Shown: positions 1 to 7,114 of the stretch, piece after piece
How the letters are laid out: each line of letters starts with the position of its first letter
Position numbering within the stretch: the first letter of the stretch is position 1
From: Sulfuriferula multivorans
Lineage (GTDB): Bacteria; Pseudomonadota; Gammaproteobacteria; Burkholderiales; Thiobacillaceae
Assembly (NCBI GenBank): GCA_010365175.1
Contig: JAAFGW010000046.1
Span: 1-13,637 of the forward strand
DNA length: 13,637 nucleotides
Direction: 5' to 3'
Notes under the pieces: model-generated
What the model saw: only the letters and a program-made list of their open reading frames with translations
What the model was told of the DNA's origin: nothing
Databases searched by the model: none
Made by a program: the position numbers and the translations under genes

Positions 1-63
1 GCGACACAACAGGGACATTTCATCCACCAATTTCCTGCGTGCCGCTTTGGGAATGGATGGACT

Positions 64-297
64 TCAACATGTTACGGTTACATAGCCTTCATTATCACTG
101 CCGCACTGACAATTTCCCCATACGCTGAAATAGCGTACATACACCCACAGTGCCAGCGGCAACAATGCCAAGCGCACCCACTCGCTAGGCAGATTGGGCC
201 ACTGCCCCGCATGCCAGGCGTCTACCGCCACCGTCAGTGACTGGAACAGGGCCAACGCCACCAGAAACAGGCCCATTACTCGGCAACCGGGATTCAT
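64..297 (-). CDS. Small two-helix inner-membrane protein, unknown function
   Basis: A 77-residue protein I do not recognise. Its ATG shares the sequence ATGA (294-297) with the stop codon of the preceding dacB gene, so it is probably translated by coupling; this also decides the start, because the longer frame reaching back to 390 would run inside dacB. Two hydrophobic stretches, about residues 7-26 and 40-58, are joined by a short polar loop containing WHAGQWPNLPSEW, which suggests a helical hairpin in the inner membrane. The C-terminal tail of about 17 residues is polar and has three cysteines (C63, C65 and the last residue C77). There is no signal-peptide cleavage motif and no catalytic motif. 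The neighbour suggests an envelope or cell-wall role, but that is only inference. The 63 bases to its left show no gene. Confidence 0.6.
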   Translation of the reverse strand: MNPGCRVMGLFLVALALFQSLTVAVDAWHAGQWPNLPSEWVRLALLPLALWVYVRYFSVWGNCQCGSDNEGYVTVTC

Positions 298-1790
298 TTC
301 GTACCACCGGCCTGCCCTGAAGGACTTCGATCCACTCCGGGCTCTTGTGCCCTTAAGGGTAGAAGCCCGTGTGGAGTCGCGTGCACCCATTCCAGCAACG
401 CGCGTTGAGCCGCCTCACTGCGCCGGGCATTAGGATGGTTGACCAGCATGACAAAGCTGACTCGCTCGCCGCCTGTGGTGTATACATAACCGGCCAATGC
501 GCTGACATCGCGCAGGCTGCCGGTTTTGAGGTGCGCATTGCCCGCAAGCGCGCTGCCGTTGAAACGCAGCTTCAGCGTGCCATCGATGGCAACGATCGGC
601 AGCGTCGACTCGAATTCGGCAAACAATGGACTGCGATAAGCGGCGATTAACAATTGATTCAATGCTGTGGCGCTGATTCGCTCGATGCGCGACAAGCCTG
701 CGCCATTTTCCAGCACCAGTTTTTGGGTGGATACGCCACGTTGCGCCAACACTTCAGTGACTGCATCAATGCCTTTTTCAAGGGTTGCCGGCGCACCGAA
801 CTTTTCGGCTCCCAGCGTCAGCAGCAGGTTGCGTGTCATCAAGTTGTTCGAATATTTATTGAGTTTGATGAGCGCATCGGTCAGCGGCGTAGAGGAAAAT
901 TTCAACAGCGGCTCGGATGCTGGCGCGCGGCCGCTTTCCGTAGTGCCGCTCAAGGTGCCGCCCAACTCAATCCAGAGCCCGCGAAAAATCAAATCGAACG
1001 TGGTTGTAGAATCAAACAGGTTCAACGACAGACTCTGCTCTCCGCAACCCCGGGCATAGCGCCCACTGATTGCCAACACCCGACGCTCACCTGGAACAAT
1101 CATCGGCTTGATTGCATCCTTGCCACCAGTGCACTCAGGCTTTTCCTCCAGCACCAGTAGCGAGGCAAGCATCACGCCATTTAACGCAACGTCCGGTATG
1201 ACTCGAACCTGTCCCCCATCTGGCTTCAATCGCAAGGTAATGGCATTGAAGTTGGCCACCAATGCGCCTGGCGTAGCGTTATAAAGTGCCAGCGGCTCAT
1301 CGTCAAAGGCCCCTGAATCCATCGTCGGCAAGTCGAAATGACTGGTATCGAGCACCAGATTGCCGCGTATGTGGTGCACGCCACGCGCACGCAACGCGCG
1401 CTGCAGCAACCACATTCGTTCCAGCGTCAGCGTGGGATCGCCATAGCCTTTGATAACAAGGTCACCATTCAATACTCCATCCTTGATGGTGCCATCTGCC
1501 CAGATATCGGTGGACCACGCATATCCAGGACCCAACTGATTCAGCGCGGCAAAGCTCGTCACCAGCTTCATCACCGATGCCGGGTTGAGCGCGGCTTCGG
1601 CGTTGTGGCTCAGCGTGGGTTCCGCTGCATCCAGCGGCTGCACCATCACGGCCACATGATCGAGCGGGATGCCCGCCTGCTCCAGTGCTGAGGTGAAGGT
1701 GGCGGGAAGTCCGGCCGCGCGAGCAGAAACGACAAGGCATGAAAGCAGCAGGCAAGAGAGAAAACGGAAGGTAATTCGGGTTGTGAGCAT
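294..1790 (-). CDS. dacB: D-alanyl-D-alanine carboxypeptidase/endopeptidase, PBP4 type
   Basis: A 498-residue exported penicillin-binding protein of the PBP4 (peptidase S13) family, which removes terminal D-Ala from peptidoglycan stems and cuts D-Ala-mDAP cross-links in the periplasm. All three serine acyl-enzyme motifs are present: SVMK at 72-75 (nucleophile Ser72, Lys75), SNN at 314-316 and KTG at 422-424. The long insert between the first two motifs is typical of PBP4. A signal peptide fills residues 1-25 (hydrophobic core, then SARA before AGLPA). I chose the ATG at 1790 because the signal peptide begins there; a TTG at 1847 would add 19 polar residues. The C-terminal tail after about residue 475 is proline- and glycine-rich and probably disordered. 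It lies 57 bases behind the HDOD gene and overlaps the small membrane protein by 4 bases, so the three look like one operon. Confidence 0.93.
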   Translation of the reverse strand: MLTTRITFRFLSCLLLSCLVVSARAAGLPATFTSALEQAGIPLDHVAVMVQPLDAAEPTLSHNAEAALNPASVMKLVTSFAALNQLGPGYAWSTDIWADGTIKDGVLNGDLVIKGYGDPTLTLERMWLLQRALRARGVHHIRGNLVLDTSHFDLPTMDSGAFDDEPLALYNATPGALVANFNAITLRLKPDGGQVRVIPDVALNGVMLASLLVLEEKPECTGGKDAIKPMIVPGERRVLAISGRYARGCGEQSLSLNLFDSTTTFDLIFRGLWIELGGTLSGTTESGRAPASEPLLKFSSTPLTDALIKLNKYSNNLMTRNLLLTLGAEKFGAPATLEKGIDAVTEVLAQRGVSTQKLVLENGAGLSRIERISATALNQLLIAAYRSPLFAEFESTLPIVAIDGTLKLRFNGSALAGNAHLKTGSLRDVSALAGYVYTTGGERVSFVMLVNHPNARRSEAAQRALLEWVHATPHGLLPLRAQEPGVDRSPSGQAGGTK

Positions 1791-1847
1791 CCCGTCATTA
1801 TGCCGAATTCCATCCGTGCGCCACGGGCAAGCCCGGCGCCGGCTCAA

Positions 1848-3458
1848 TTACAGCGACTGCCTGATGGCCAGCACAGCCTGATTGCGCAGCGATTTGAGCA
1901 GGGAAAGCTCCTTCTCGGGGATCGCGATGTCGCCCGGATGGAGCCGGTCGGCATAAATCAACCCGACCGGCTTGCCTTTCACAATGATCGGAAACACTAC
2001 GAAGGTGCGCGCCGATACGTTCTGCCGATACCACCCCGGAATCCGCGCGACGATTTTTGGGTCGTCGATGTCGGTGATGAGGATGTCGGCGTTGTTCTGA
2101 AGCGCGACGAGGAATACGTCCGGCTGCTCGGCCAGACGGAAATTAAAGACCTTGACCAGGCTCTGTACGTCGTCGCCAAAACCGAACTTACCGCACATCG
2201 TGTTGTGACGGCCATCCTTGATGCACAGCAGCACATGTGCGAACCCCATGCCGCTATACATGGCTTCCAGGATCATGCGCAGAATGTCGTTGATGGAAAT
2301 ATCGTCATCGATCAATGAATTGCCGACGTCCTGCAAGCCCGAGGTGAGGATAGACTGAGCCTCCTCGGGTGTGCGCTGGGGCCTGGAACCGGCTTCGCCA
2401 GGTTCTGCATCCAGAATCGGCGCGTGTTCCTGCAGCACGCTGGCGTCCAGTGCGGCCAGGGCGACAGCAGCCTCGCCCGGCGCTGCGGCAACGCCCGCCC
2501 ATTTCGACGCCTGCTTGGCGAAATCGCTGTGTTTCAGGTTCACATTCACCGCCAAGGCAAACTGGGCGATGTCCTGCATCGACTTCCCCATCAGCCCGAC
2601 AAGTTGCTTCTCCGTCACCTGCAAGCTGTCGCCGAAGCGTGCTGTGAGCTTGGTCAGCGCCTTGCCACGATCCGCATCCGACGTGTCGAGAATGACCTCG
2701 CACAATTCATTGGAAAACCCCGCCAGCGCATGTAGTCGATCGGTATTGCTCGCGCATTTCCTGATTTTCCCGCTCGGCAGTTTTTTCATGGTCTGCACCA
2801 GCGTGTCCGGAAAGCCCCAATTACGGGCGATACCGATGCCCAGGTTCTCGTACGATACCCCCAGTACCTCGGTCGAGGCTCGGGCATCGCTCAGGCCATC
2901 GGCCTCGACACGCTGTTCGATCGACGCCGTTTCCTCGGGGAAATAAAACATGGTCAGCATGCGCCCCAGATTGTGCAGCATGGCGCCGATAAACGCCTCC
3001 TCCACATCCTTTACCTGCATCTTGCCCGCCATCTCGCGCGCCAGCATGCCGGCGTACAACACCTTGACGAACTCTTCCTTCAGCAACAGCGCGTGTTCCT
3101 TGTTTTCAAGGTTATCGAGCAGGATCAGACTGAGGGCGATCGATCGTACTGCGTCGAAACCAAGAATCACCACCGCGCGCGATATGGTACTGATCGAGCC
3201 GCCGCCGACCTGGTTGTAAAACGCGACGTTGGCCAGTTTCAACAGCTTGTTGGTGAGCGCGAAATCCTTGAGGATATTATTGGAGAGTTCGTTGACGCCT
3301 TCCTTATCAGAGGAGGCAATACGATTGATGGCGCCAATCGCTTCAGACAAGGCTGGAAAATCACTCTCGACCTGCATACGACGCAGCAGGACATCCAGCG
3401 CATTCCACCTGGTTTCGCCCCCTCCTTCAAACAGAGCGTGTTCATCATTCATCATCAT
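1848..3458 (-). CDS. HDOD-GAF signal transduction protein
   Basis: A 536-residue cytoplasmic protein with two recognisable modules. Residues about 25-225 form an HDOD domain: FALTNKLLKLANVAFYN (66-82), the SISTISRAVVILG helix (88-100), LHNLGRML (161-168) and RNWGFPDTL (212-220). HDOD domains are HD-superfamily folds without the full metal-binding residues and usually act as regulatory scaffolds, often in c-di-GMP, motility or stress signalling. An Ala/Pro-rich linker (about 320-365) leads to a GAF-like domain (about 385-530) with FVVFPIIVKGKPVGLIYADR at 486-505. The ligand is unknown. There is no transmembrane segment and no GGDEF, EAL or kinase domain. The start is ambiguous among three consecutive ATGs (3458, 3455, 3452), none with a good ribosome-binding site. 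It is the first gene of the probable operon with dacB and the small membrane protein. Confidence 0.9.
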   Translation of the reverse strand: MMMNDEHALFEGGGETRWNALDVLLRRMQVESDFPALSEAIGAINRIASSDKEGVNELSNNILKDFALTNKLLKLANVAFYNQVGGGSISTISRAVVILGFDAVRSIALSLILLDNLENKEHALLLKEEFVKVLYAGMLAREMAGKMQVKDVEEAFIGAMLHNLGRMLTMFYFPEETASIEQRVEADGLSDARASTEVLGVSYENLGIGIARNWGFPDTLVQTMKKLPSGKIRKCASNTDRLHALAGFSNELCEVILDTSDADRGKALTKLTARFGDSLQVTEKQLVGLMGKSMQDIAQFALAVNVNLKHSDFAKQASKWAGVAAAPGEAAVALAALDASVLQEHAPILDAEPGEAGSRPQRTPEEAQSILTSGLQDVGNSLIDDDISINDILRMILEAMYSGMGFAHVLLCIKDGRHNTMCGKFGFGDDVQSLVKVFNFRLAEQPDVFLVALQNNADILITDIDDPKIVARIPGWYRQNVSARTFVVFPIIVKGKPVGLIYADRLHPGDIAIPEKELSLLKSLRNQAVLAIRQSL

Positions 3459-3492
3459 TTTTTACACGCGTCACTATTTTCTTCGTACGCAT

Positions 3493-3521
3493 AGTATCGG
3501 CCTGTTATTGCGTAGCTTGAA
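3493..3521 (-). promoter_or_regulatory. Candidate sigma70-type promoter of the HDOD-dacB operon
   Basis: Reading the minus strand, TTCAAG (3521-3516) and GATACT (3498-3493) are separated by 17 bases and lie about 35 bases before the HDOD start codon. Each box matches only part of the consensus, so this is a suggestion from spacing and position. Confidence 0.3.
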
Positions 3522-3765
3522 TCTGGCGTCTGAACGAAACGAGGGCACGCCAATGCCAATCTTGAACCGGTTACTGGCGAGACTCCCGAACCAGCCTGGA
3601 GATTGCGATGCATCTGCACGCATTACGAGTGGATTTCCTCAACATGCCGGATCTCAGCCAATCCGCCACGCAAAACATAGGCGTTCAACGCGCTGGGTAA
3701 GGAGAAAACGGCGGCACTGCTGCGCTGATCATGCTGGCAGAAGCGCTTATATTTTCTTTACGGGT

Positions 3766-3778
3766 CCAGCGATGCTGG
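3766..3778. repeat. Short inverted repeat, possible weak hairpin
   Basis: CCAGC-GAT-GCTGG is a perfect 5-base inverted repeat with a 3-base loop. On the plus strand four T follow directly; on the minus strand, the direction of wbpP transcription, no T run follows. It lies 17 bases beyond the TAA at 3795. Too short to call a terminator with confidence. Confidence 0.25.
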
Positions 3779-3794
3779 TTTTCAATCGAAACAG

Positions 3795-3941
3795 TTAAAG
3801 CAACAAGTTGAGGCTGTCGCGCAGTGTGCCTTGCCTGAACTCCTCCGCCACCATGGTCATTTCAATTAGCACCGGCTCCGACCAGCTCTCCAGCGAAACA
3901 AACTGTCGCAGTCAATTGATCTCCAATCGGGGCAACCGACC
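3795..3941 (-). pseudogene. Possible gene remnant downstream of and in frame with wbpP
   Basis: On the minus strand, reading on past the wbpP stop in the same frame gives nine codons (GRLPRLEIN), a second TGA at 3914-3912, then 38 open codons to TAA at 3797-3795. The 38 residues look like natural protein: they start LRQFVSLESW, contain EEFRQGTLRD and end NLLL. There is no plausible start apart from internal ATGs that would leave about 21 residues. A TGG-to-TGA change would join the two pieces, which fits a decayed C-terminus, but I recognise no parent family and short open stretches occur by chance in this G+C range. Confidence 0.25.
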
Positions 3942-4970
3942 TCAACTCAAGTCGCGTACATACCAGTCCATCGCTTCGGCCATTCCCTCACCAATGCGAT
4001 GCGTGGGTTCGTATCCCAAGCGTGTGCGGGCTTTGGAAATATCGGCGAGCGAGTGGCGCACATCTCCGGCACGAAAGTCCTGATAGTGTGGTTTGAAGTC
4101 AACCAGGTGAGGAAATCGTGGCGCGAGCAATGCGCGGATGGATTCGAATAACTGATTCAGCGTGGTGCGGTCGCCGACGGCTACGTTGTAGACCTGGTTG
4201 GCCGCATCGACATGCTGGCTGGTGGCCGCCAGCAAATTGGCCTGGATGACGTTGTCGATGTAGCAGAAGTCGCGGCTGGTTTCACCATCGCCATTGATGT
4301 GCACGGGTTCATTGTGAATCATGCTGGCAACCCATTTTGGCACCACGGCAGCGTAGGCGCCATCGGGATCCTGGCGGCGTCCGAAGATATTGAAGTATCT
4401 GAGGCCCACGCTTTCCATACCGTAGCAGCGGCCAAATACATCGGCATACAACTCGTTCACCAGCTTGGTCACCGCATAGGGCGACAGCGGTTTGCCAATA
4501 ACCTCTTCAACTTTGGGCAAGCTGGGGTGGTCGCCATAAGTCGAACTGGACGCCGCGTAAACGAAGCGCTTGACCTTAGCATCACGCGCGGCAATCAGCA
4601 TGTTGAGAAAGCCGGTGCTGTTGGCGGCATGGGTCGACAATGGATCTTCAAGCGAGCGGGGTACCGAACCGAGCGCGGCCTGATGCAAGACATACTCGAC
4701 ACCTTTACACGCGGCGTGGCAGGTGGCGAGGTCACAGATGTCACCGCGCATGAAACTGAAACGCGCCCAGCGTTCAGCGCCGACGCTGGCCTCTACCTGG
4801 GCCAGGTTTTTTTCGTGGCCGGTGGCAAAGTTATCAAGGCCGACCACGTGCTGATCAAGCTGTAACAAGGCTTCGACCAAATTGCTGCCAATGAAGCCAG
4901 CGACACCCGTGACGAGCCAGGTTTTGGGCTCGGCGGTGAGTGTCTTTTTTAGTGCGTCGAACGCGGCCAT
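3942..4970 (-). CDS. wbpP: UDP-GlcNAc/UDP-GlcNAcA 4-epimerase, WbpP/TviC type
   Basis: A 342-residue extended short-chain dehydrogenase/reductase that interconverts the C4 epimers of UDP-N-acetylhexosamines or their uronic acids, using bound NAD in the cytoplasm. The NAD loop TGVAGFIGS is at 21-29, the catalytic serines in AASSSTYGD at 139-147, and the Tyr-Lys pair in SPYAVTK (Tyr165, Lys169). From memory, long stretches such as VLHQAALGSVPRS and GDGETSRDFCYI match Pseudomonas WbpP and Salmonella TviC rather than GalE, and Ser307 sits where WbpP has the serine linked to acceptance of N-acetylated sugars. I chose ATG at 4970 over GTG at 4973 because GGAG then lies six bases upstream. That ATG overlaps the TGA of the preceding dehydrogenase gene by one base (TGATG), so the two are translationally coupled and act in one pathway. 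Confidence 0.93.
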   Translation of the reverse strand: MAAFDALKKTLTAEPKTWLVTGVAGFIGSNLVEALLQLDQHVVGLDNFATGHEKNLAQVEASVGAERWARFSFMRGDICDLATCHAACKGVEYVLHQAALGSVPRSLEDPLSTHAANSTGFLNMLIAARDAKVKRFVYAASSSTYGDHPSLPKVEEVIGKPLSPYAVTKLVNELYADVFGRCYGMESVGLRYFNIFGRRQDPDGAYAAVVPKWVASMIHNEPVHINGDGETSRDFCYIDNVIQANLLAATSQHVDAANQVYNVAVGDRTTLNQLFESIRALLAPRFPHLVDFKPHYQDFRAGDVRHSLADISKARTRLGYEPTHRIGEGMAEAMDWYVRDLS

Positions 4971-6250
4971 CACAGTCTCCAGAGCGCGAAGCCCGCCGCA
5001 TTAACCGTGTCCGGATCGTAAGCCGACTTGACGTCCGTAAATGCGCCGCCCTTGTTCAGCTTTGAAGTCAATTCGGCAAACGTTTTTTCCAGATACGCGC
5101 TGTGCGAAACGGCAGCGATGATGGCATCACATGAGGGCAGGTCATCCCATGCGGTAAGGCTGATGCCGTATTCATGCTCGGCTTCGCGAGATTCACCCAG
5201 CGGATCATGCACAGTCACATCACAGCCAAAAGTTTGCAGTTCGCGGATGACATCGACGACCTTGGAGTTGCGCAGGTCGGGGCAGTTCTCCTTGAAAGTA
5301 AGTCCGAGCACGTTGACCTTTGCACCTTTCACTTTCACCCCGTTCGCGATCATTTTTTTCACCGTTTCCTGCGCGACGTAAGCACCCATGCCATCGTTGA
5401 TGCGACGCCCGGCAAGGATCACCTGTGGGTGATAACCGAGCATGTCGGCCTTGTGAGTGAGGTAGTAGGGATCGACACCGATACAGTGGCCGCCTACCAA
5501 GCCCGGGCGAAACGGCAGAAAGTTCCACTTGGTTCCAGCGGCTTTCAGCACTTCGATTGTATCGATGCCAAGGCGATGGAAGATCAGCGAAAGTTCGTTC
5601 ATCAGCGCGATATTGAGATCGCGCTGGGTATTTTCAATGACCTTGGCGGCCTCAGCCACTTTGATCGAGCTGGCACGGTGCACCCCGGCGGTAATCACGC
5701 TGCTGTAGAGGTCGGCCACCTTATCAAGGGTGGCCGCGTCATCGCCCGACACCACTTTAACGATCTTGGTAATGGTGCGTTCCTTGTCGCCCGGGTTGAC
5801 GCGTTCGGGTGAATAACCGACGTGAAAATCCTCGAGCCATTTCATTCCGGACTGCTTTTCCAGGATCGGGATGCAGACCTCTTCGGTGGCACCGGGGTAG
5901 ACTGTGGACTCATACACAACAGTCGCACCTTTTTTCATGTATTTTCCGACGGTGGTGCTGGAACCGATCAGCGGCGAGAAGTCGGGAATATGCGCGGCGT
6001 CGACCGGAGTGGGCACCGCAACAACAATGAAGTCTGCGCGCGCCAGGTCAGCGGGATCGGTGGTCACAGTCAGCAGCGTGGCAGCCTTGAGATCTTCTGT
6101 TGAGACTTCGCCGGTAGGATCGCGAAATTGACGATATTGCTCGATTTTTTCAACCGAGAGGTCGTAACCGATCGTGGTCATTTTTTTGCCGAACTCAACC
6201 GCCAACGGCAAGCCCACGTAGCCCAACCCAACAACCGCAACAATGCTCAT
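4970..6250 (-). CDS. wbpO: UDP-N-acetylhexosamine 6-dehydrogenase, WbpO/TviB type
   Basis: A 426-residue nucleotide-sugar dehydrogenase. It oxidises C6 of UDP-GlcNAc or UDP-GalNAc to the uronic acid in two NAD-dependent steps, in the cytoplasm. The Rossmann loop GLGYVG is at 8-13, VPTPVD at 79-84, ESTVYPG at 114-120, the central helix motif AAKVIENTQRD at 201-211 and the catalytic Cys256 in GGHCIGVDPYYLT. The C-terminal UDP-binding domain contains GLTFKENCPDLRNSK. Length and motifs fit the WbpO/TviB branch rather than the UDP-glucose dehydrogenase branch. AAGGGA lies eight bases before the ATG. With wbpP it forms a two-gene operon; the TviB/TviC route would run UDP-GlcNAc to UDP-GlcNAcA to UDP-GalNAcA, a precursor for O-antigen, capsule or exopolysaccharide. 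Which hexosamine is the true substrate cannot be decided from sequence. Confidence 0.93.
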   Translation of the reverse strand: MSIVAVVGLGYVGLPLAVEFGKKMTTIGYDLSVEKIEQYRQFRDPTGEVSTEDLKAATLLTVTTDPADLARADFIVVAVPTPVDAAHIPDFSPLIGSSTTVGKYMKKGATVVYESTVYPGATEEVCIPILEKQSGMKWLEDFHVGYSPERVNPGDKERTITKIVKVVSGDDAATLDKVADLYSSVITAGVHRASSIKVAEAAKVIENTQRDLNIALMNELSLIFHRLGIDTIEVLKAAGTKWNFLPFRPGLVGGHCIGVDPYYLTHKADMLGYHPQVILAGRRINDGMGAYVAQETVKKMIANGVKVKGAKVNVLGLTFKENCPDLRNSKVVDVIRELQTFGCDVTVHDPLGESREAEHEYGISLTAWDDLPSCDAIIAAVSHSAYLEKTFAELTSKLNKGGAFTDVKSAYDPDTVNAAGFALWRL

Positions 6251-6264
6251 GCCTGGATTCCCTT

Positions 6265-7110
6265 ATGAATAAAAAGTCTTTGCTTCTGTCTGGATTGTAT
6301 CGAATTTGCGGAATGCTGCCCGGATACTCCCGCCCGCCATCCCAACGACTGGTTAGCAAGTGTCATACCCACTGGGCGGTGATTGCGCTTGTTCTCAGCG
6401 CGCCGGCCAGCGCTGACTTAGCCGACATGGTACTCAACATCAAACCCGGTGTGGTTGGAGTGGGTACCTACAACCCCACCAACAATCCGCGCTCCAGCTT
6501 GCAGGGCACCGGTTTTGTCGTGCTGGATGGACGCTATGTCGTGTCGTGCGCGCACATTTTCAGCAAATTGCTGGATTCCGAAAAAAACGAAACCCACGCC
6601 GTGTTTCTTGGCCATGATCGGCAAATGGAAGTGCGGACCGCTAAACTGATCGCAACCGACAAGGCGCGTGATCTGGCGTTGCTTAAAATTACGGGCAATC
6701 CTTTGCCCGCACTCAGGCTAGGCGACTCCACCACCGCGCGCGAAGGCTGGCAGCTGTACTTCACCGGTTACCCCATCGGCTCGGTGTTGGGGCTCAATCC
6801 ATCTACGCACCGCGCTGGCCTCGCCGCGATTATTCCCATCTTCACTCCGCTGCAGAGCACCTCCCAGCTCACTGTGCGCACCCTGAGGCAGGCACAGGAC
6901 CCCTATGAAGTGTTCGAGCTCGATGCCATCGCCTACCCTGGAAATAGCGGCAGCCCGGTGTGGAACCCGGACACGGGCGAGGTGCTGGGCGTAGTCAATT
7001 CGGTTTATGTGAAGGGCGCGAAGGAAGCTGCGTTGTCTGCCCCGAGCGGCATCAGCTACGCAATTCCTGCAAAATATGTAAAACAGTTGCTGGAACGGGC
7101 CCTGCCGTAA
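6265..7110 (+). CDS. Exported trypsin-like serine protease without PDZ domain
   Basis: The only plus-strand gene here, 281 residues. It is a chymotrypsin/HtrA-fold protease, probably periplasmic. The catalytic triad is visible: His97 in VVSCAHIF, Asp136 in ARDLALLK and Ser228 in PGNSGSPV. Unlike DegP/DegS there is no PDZ domain; the protein ends about 50 residues after the serine, just after the final strand and helix. A hydrophobic segment at about 37-50 ending APASA before DLAD looks like a signal peptide, but it is preceded by about 35 residues, long for a leader. The true start may therefore be the Met at residue 17 (6313); I keep 6265 because neither start has a clear ribosome-binding site (a GGA lies about eight bases before 6265). 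It diverges from wbpO and meets pldA tail-to-tail with a 4-base gap. A role in processing envelope or polysaccharide-assembly proteins is conjecture. Confidence 0.8.
   Translation: MNKKSLLLSGLYRICGMLPGYSRPPSQRLVSKCHTHWAVIALVLSAPASADLADMVLNIKPGVVGVGTYNPTNNPRSSLQGTGFVVLDGRYVVSCAHIFSKLLDSEKNETHAVFLGHDRQMEVRTAKLIATDKARDLALLKITGNPLPALRLGDSTTAREGWQLYFTGYPIGSVLGLNPSTHRAGLAAIIPIFTPLQSTSQLTVRTLRQAQDPYEVFELDAIAYPGNSGSPVWNPDTGEVLGVVNSVYVKGAKEAALSAPSGISYAIPAKYVKQLLERALP
6294..6299 (-). promoter_or_regulatory. Candidate -10 box for wbpO-wbpP
   Basis: On the minus strand TACAAT (5 of 6 matches to TATAAT) lies about 45 bases upstream of the wbpO ATG. No good -35 box is seen at 16-18 bases. It falls inside the annotated leader of the divergent protease gene, which is where a wbpO promoter must lie, since the two start codons are only 14 bases apart. 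Confidence 0.25.
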
Positions 7111-7114
7111 CGGC

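Larger units (their letters stand above)
3459..3941. other. Gene-poor interval between wbpP and the HDOD gene
   Basis: About 480 bases with no convincing complete gene on either strand. The side near 3500 probably holds the HDOD promoter. The middle (3600-3760) has only short open frames in several phases with no ribosome-binding site; some short stretches look protein-like, such as GKEKTAALL on the plus strand near 3697, but they stop within a few codons. The side near 3800-3911 holds a minus-strand open stretch described separately. The picture fits a decayed gene or ordinary spacer; I cannot tell which. Confidence 0.5.

Noticed and set aside
1..63. Minus-strand open stretch at the left edge (reading KAARRKLVDEM near 10-45) as the start of another gene.
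   Set aside because: Only about 20 codons are visible, with no clear start or ribosome-binding site; it cannot be assigned.
1788..1847. TTG start at 1847 for dacB, directly after the HDOD stop.
   Set aside because: It adds 19 polar residues ahead of a good signal peptide that begins at the ATG at 1790.
1800..2318. Plus-strand open frame of 172 codons opposite the HDOD gene.
   Set aside because: It lies antisense to a clearly conserved protein, has no recognisable domain and no ribosome-binding site; a shadow frame.
3229..3798. Plus-strand frame of 189 codons running out of the HDOD gene into the intergenic interval.
   Set aside because: The first half is antisense to the HDOD gene and the second half shows no domain or start signal.
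3912..3944. The two in-frame TGA codons after wbpP as selenocysteine or readthrough.
   Set aside because: WbpP/TviC proteins end at the first TGA, and no SECIS-like hairpin is evident just after the TGA; decay or chance is simpler.
4212..4865. Plus-strand open frame of 217 codons opposite wbpP.
   Set aside because: Fully antisense to the strongly conserved epimerase; composition reflects codon bias on the other strand.
7104..7114. GCCG-TAA-CGGC hairpin at the tail-to-tail junction of the protease and pldA.
   Set aside because: Only a 4-base stem with no T run on either strand; too weak for a terminator call.
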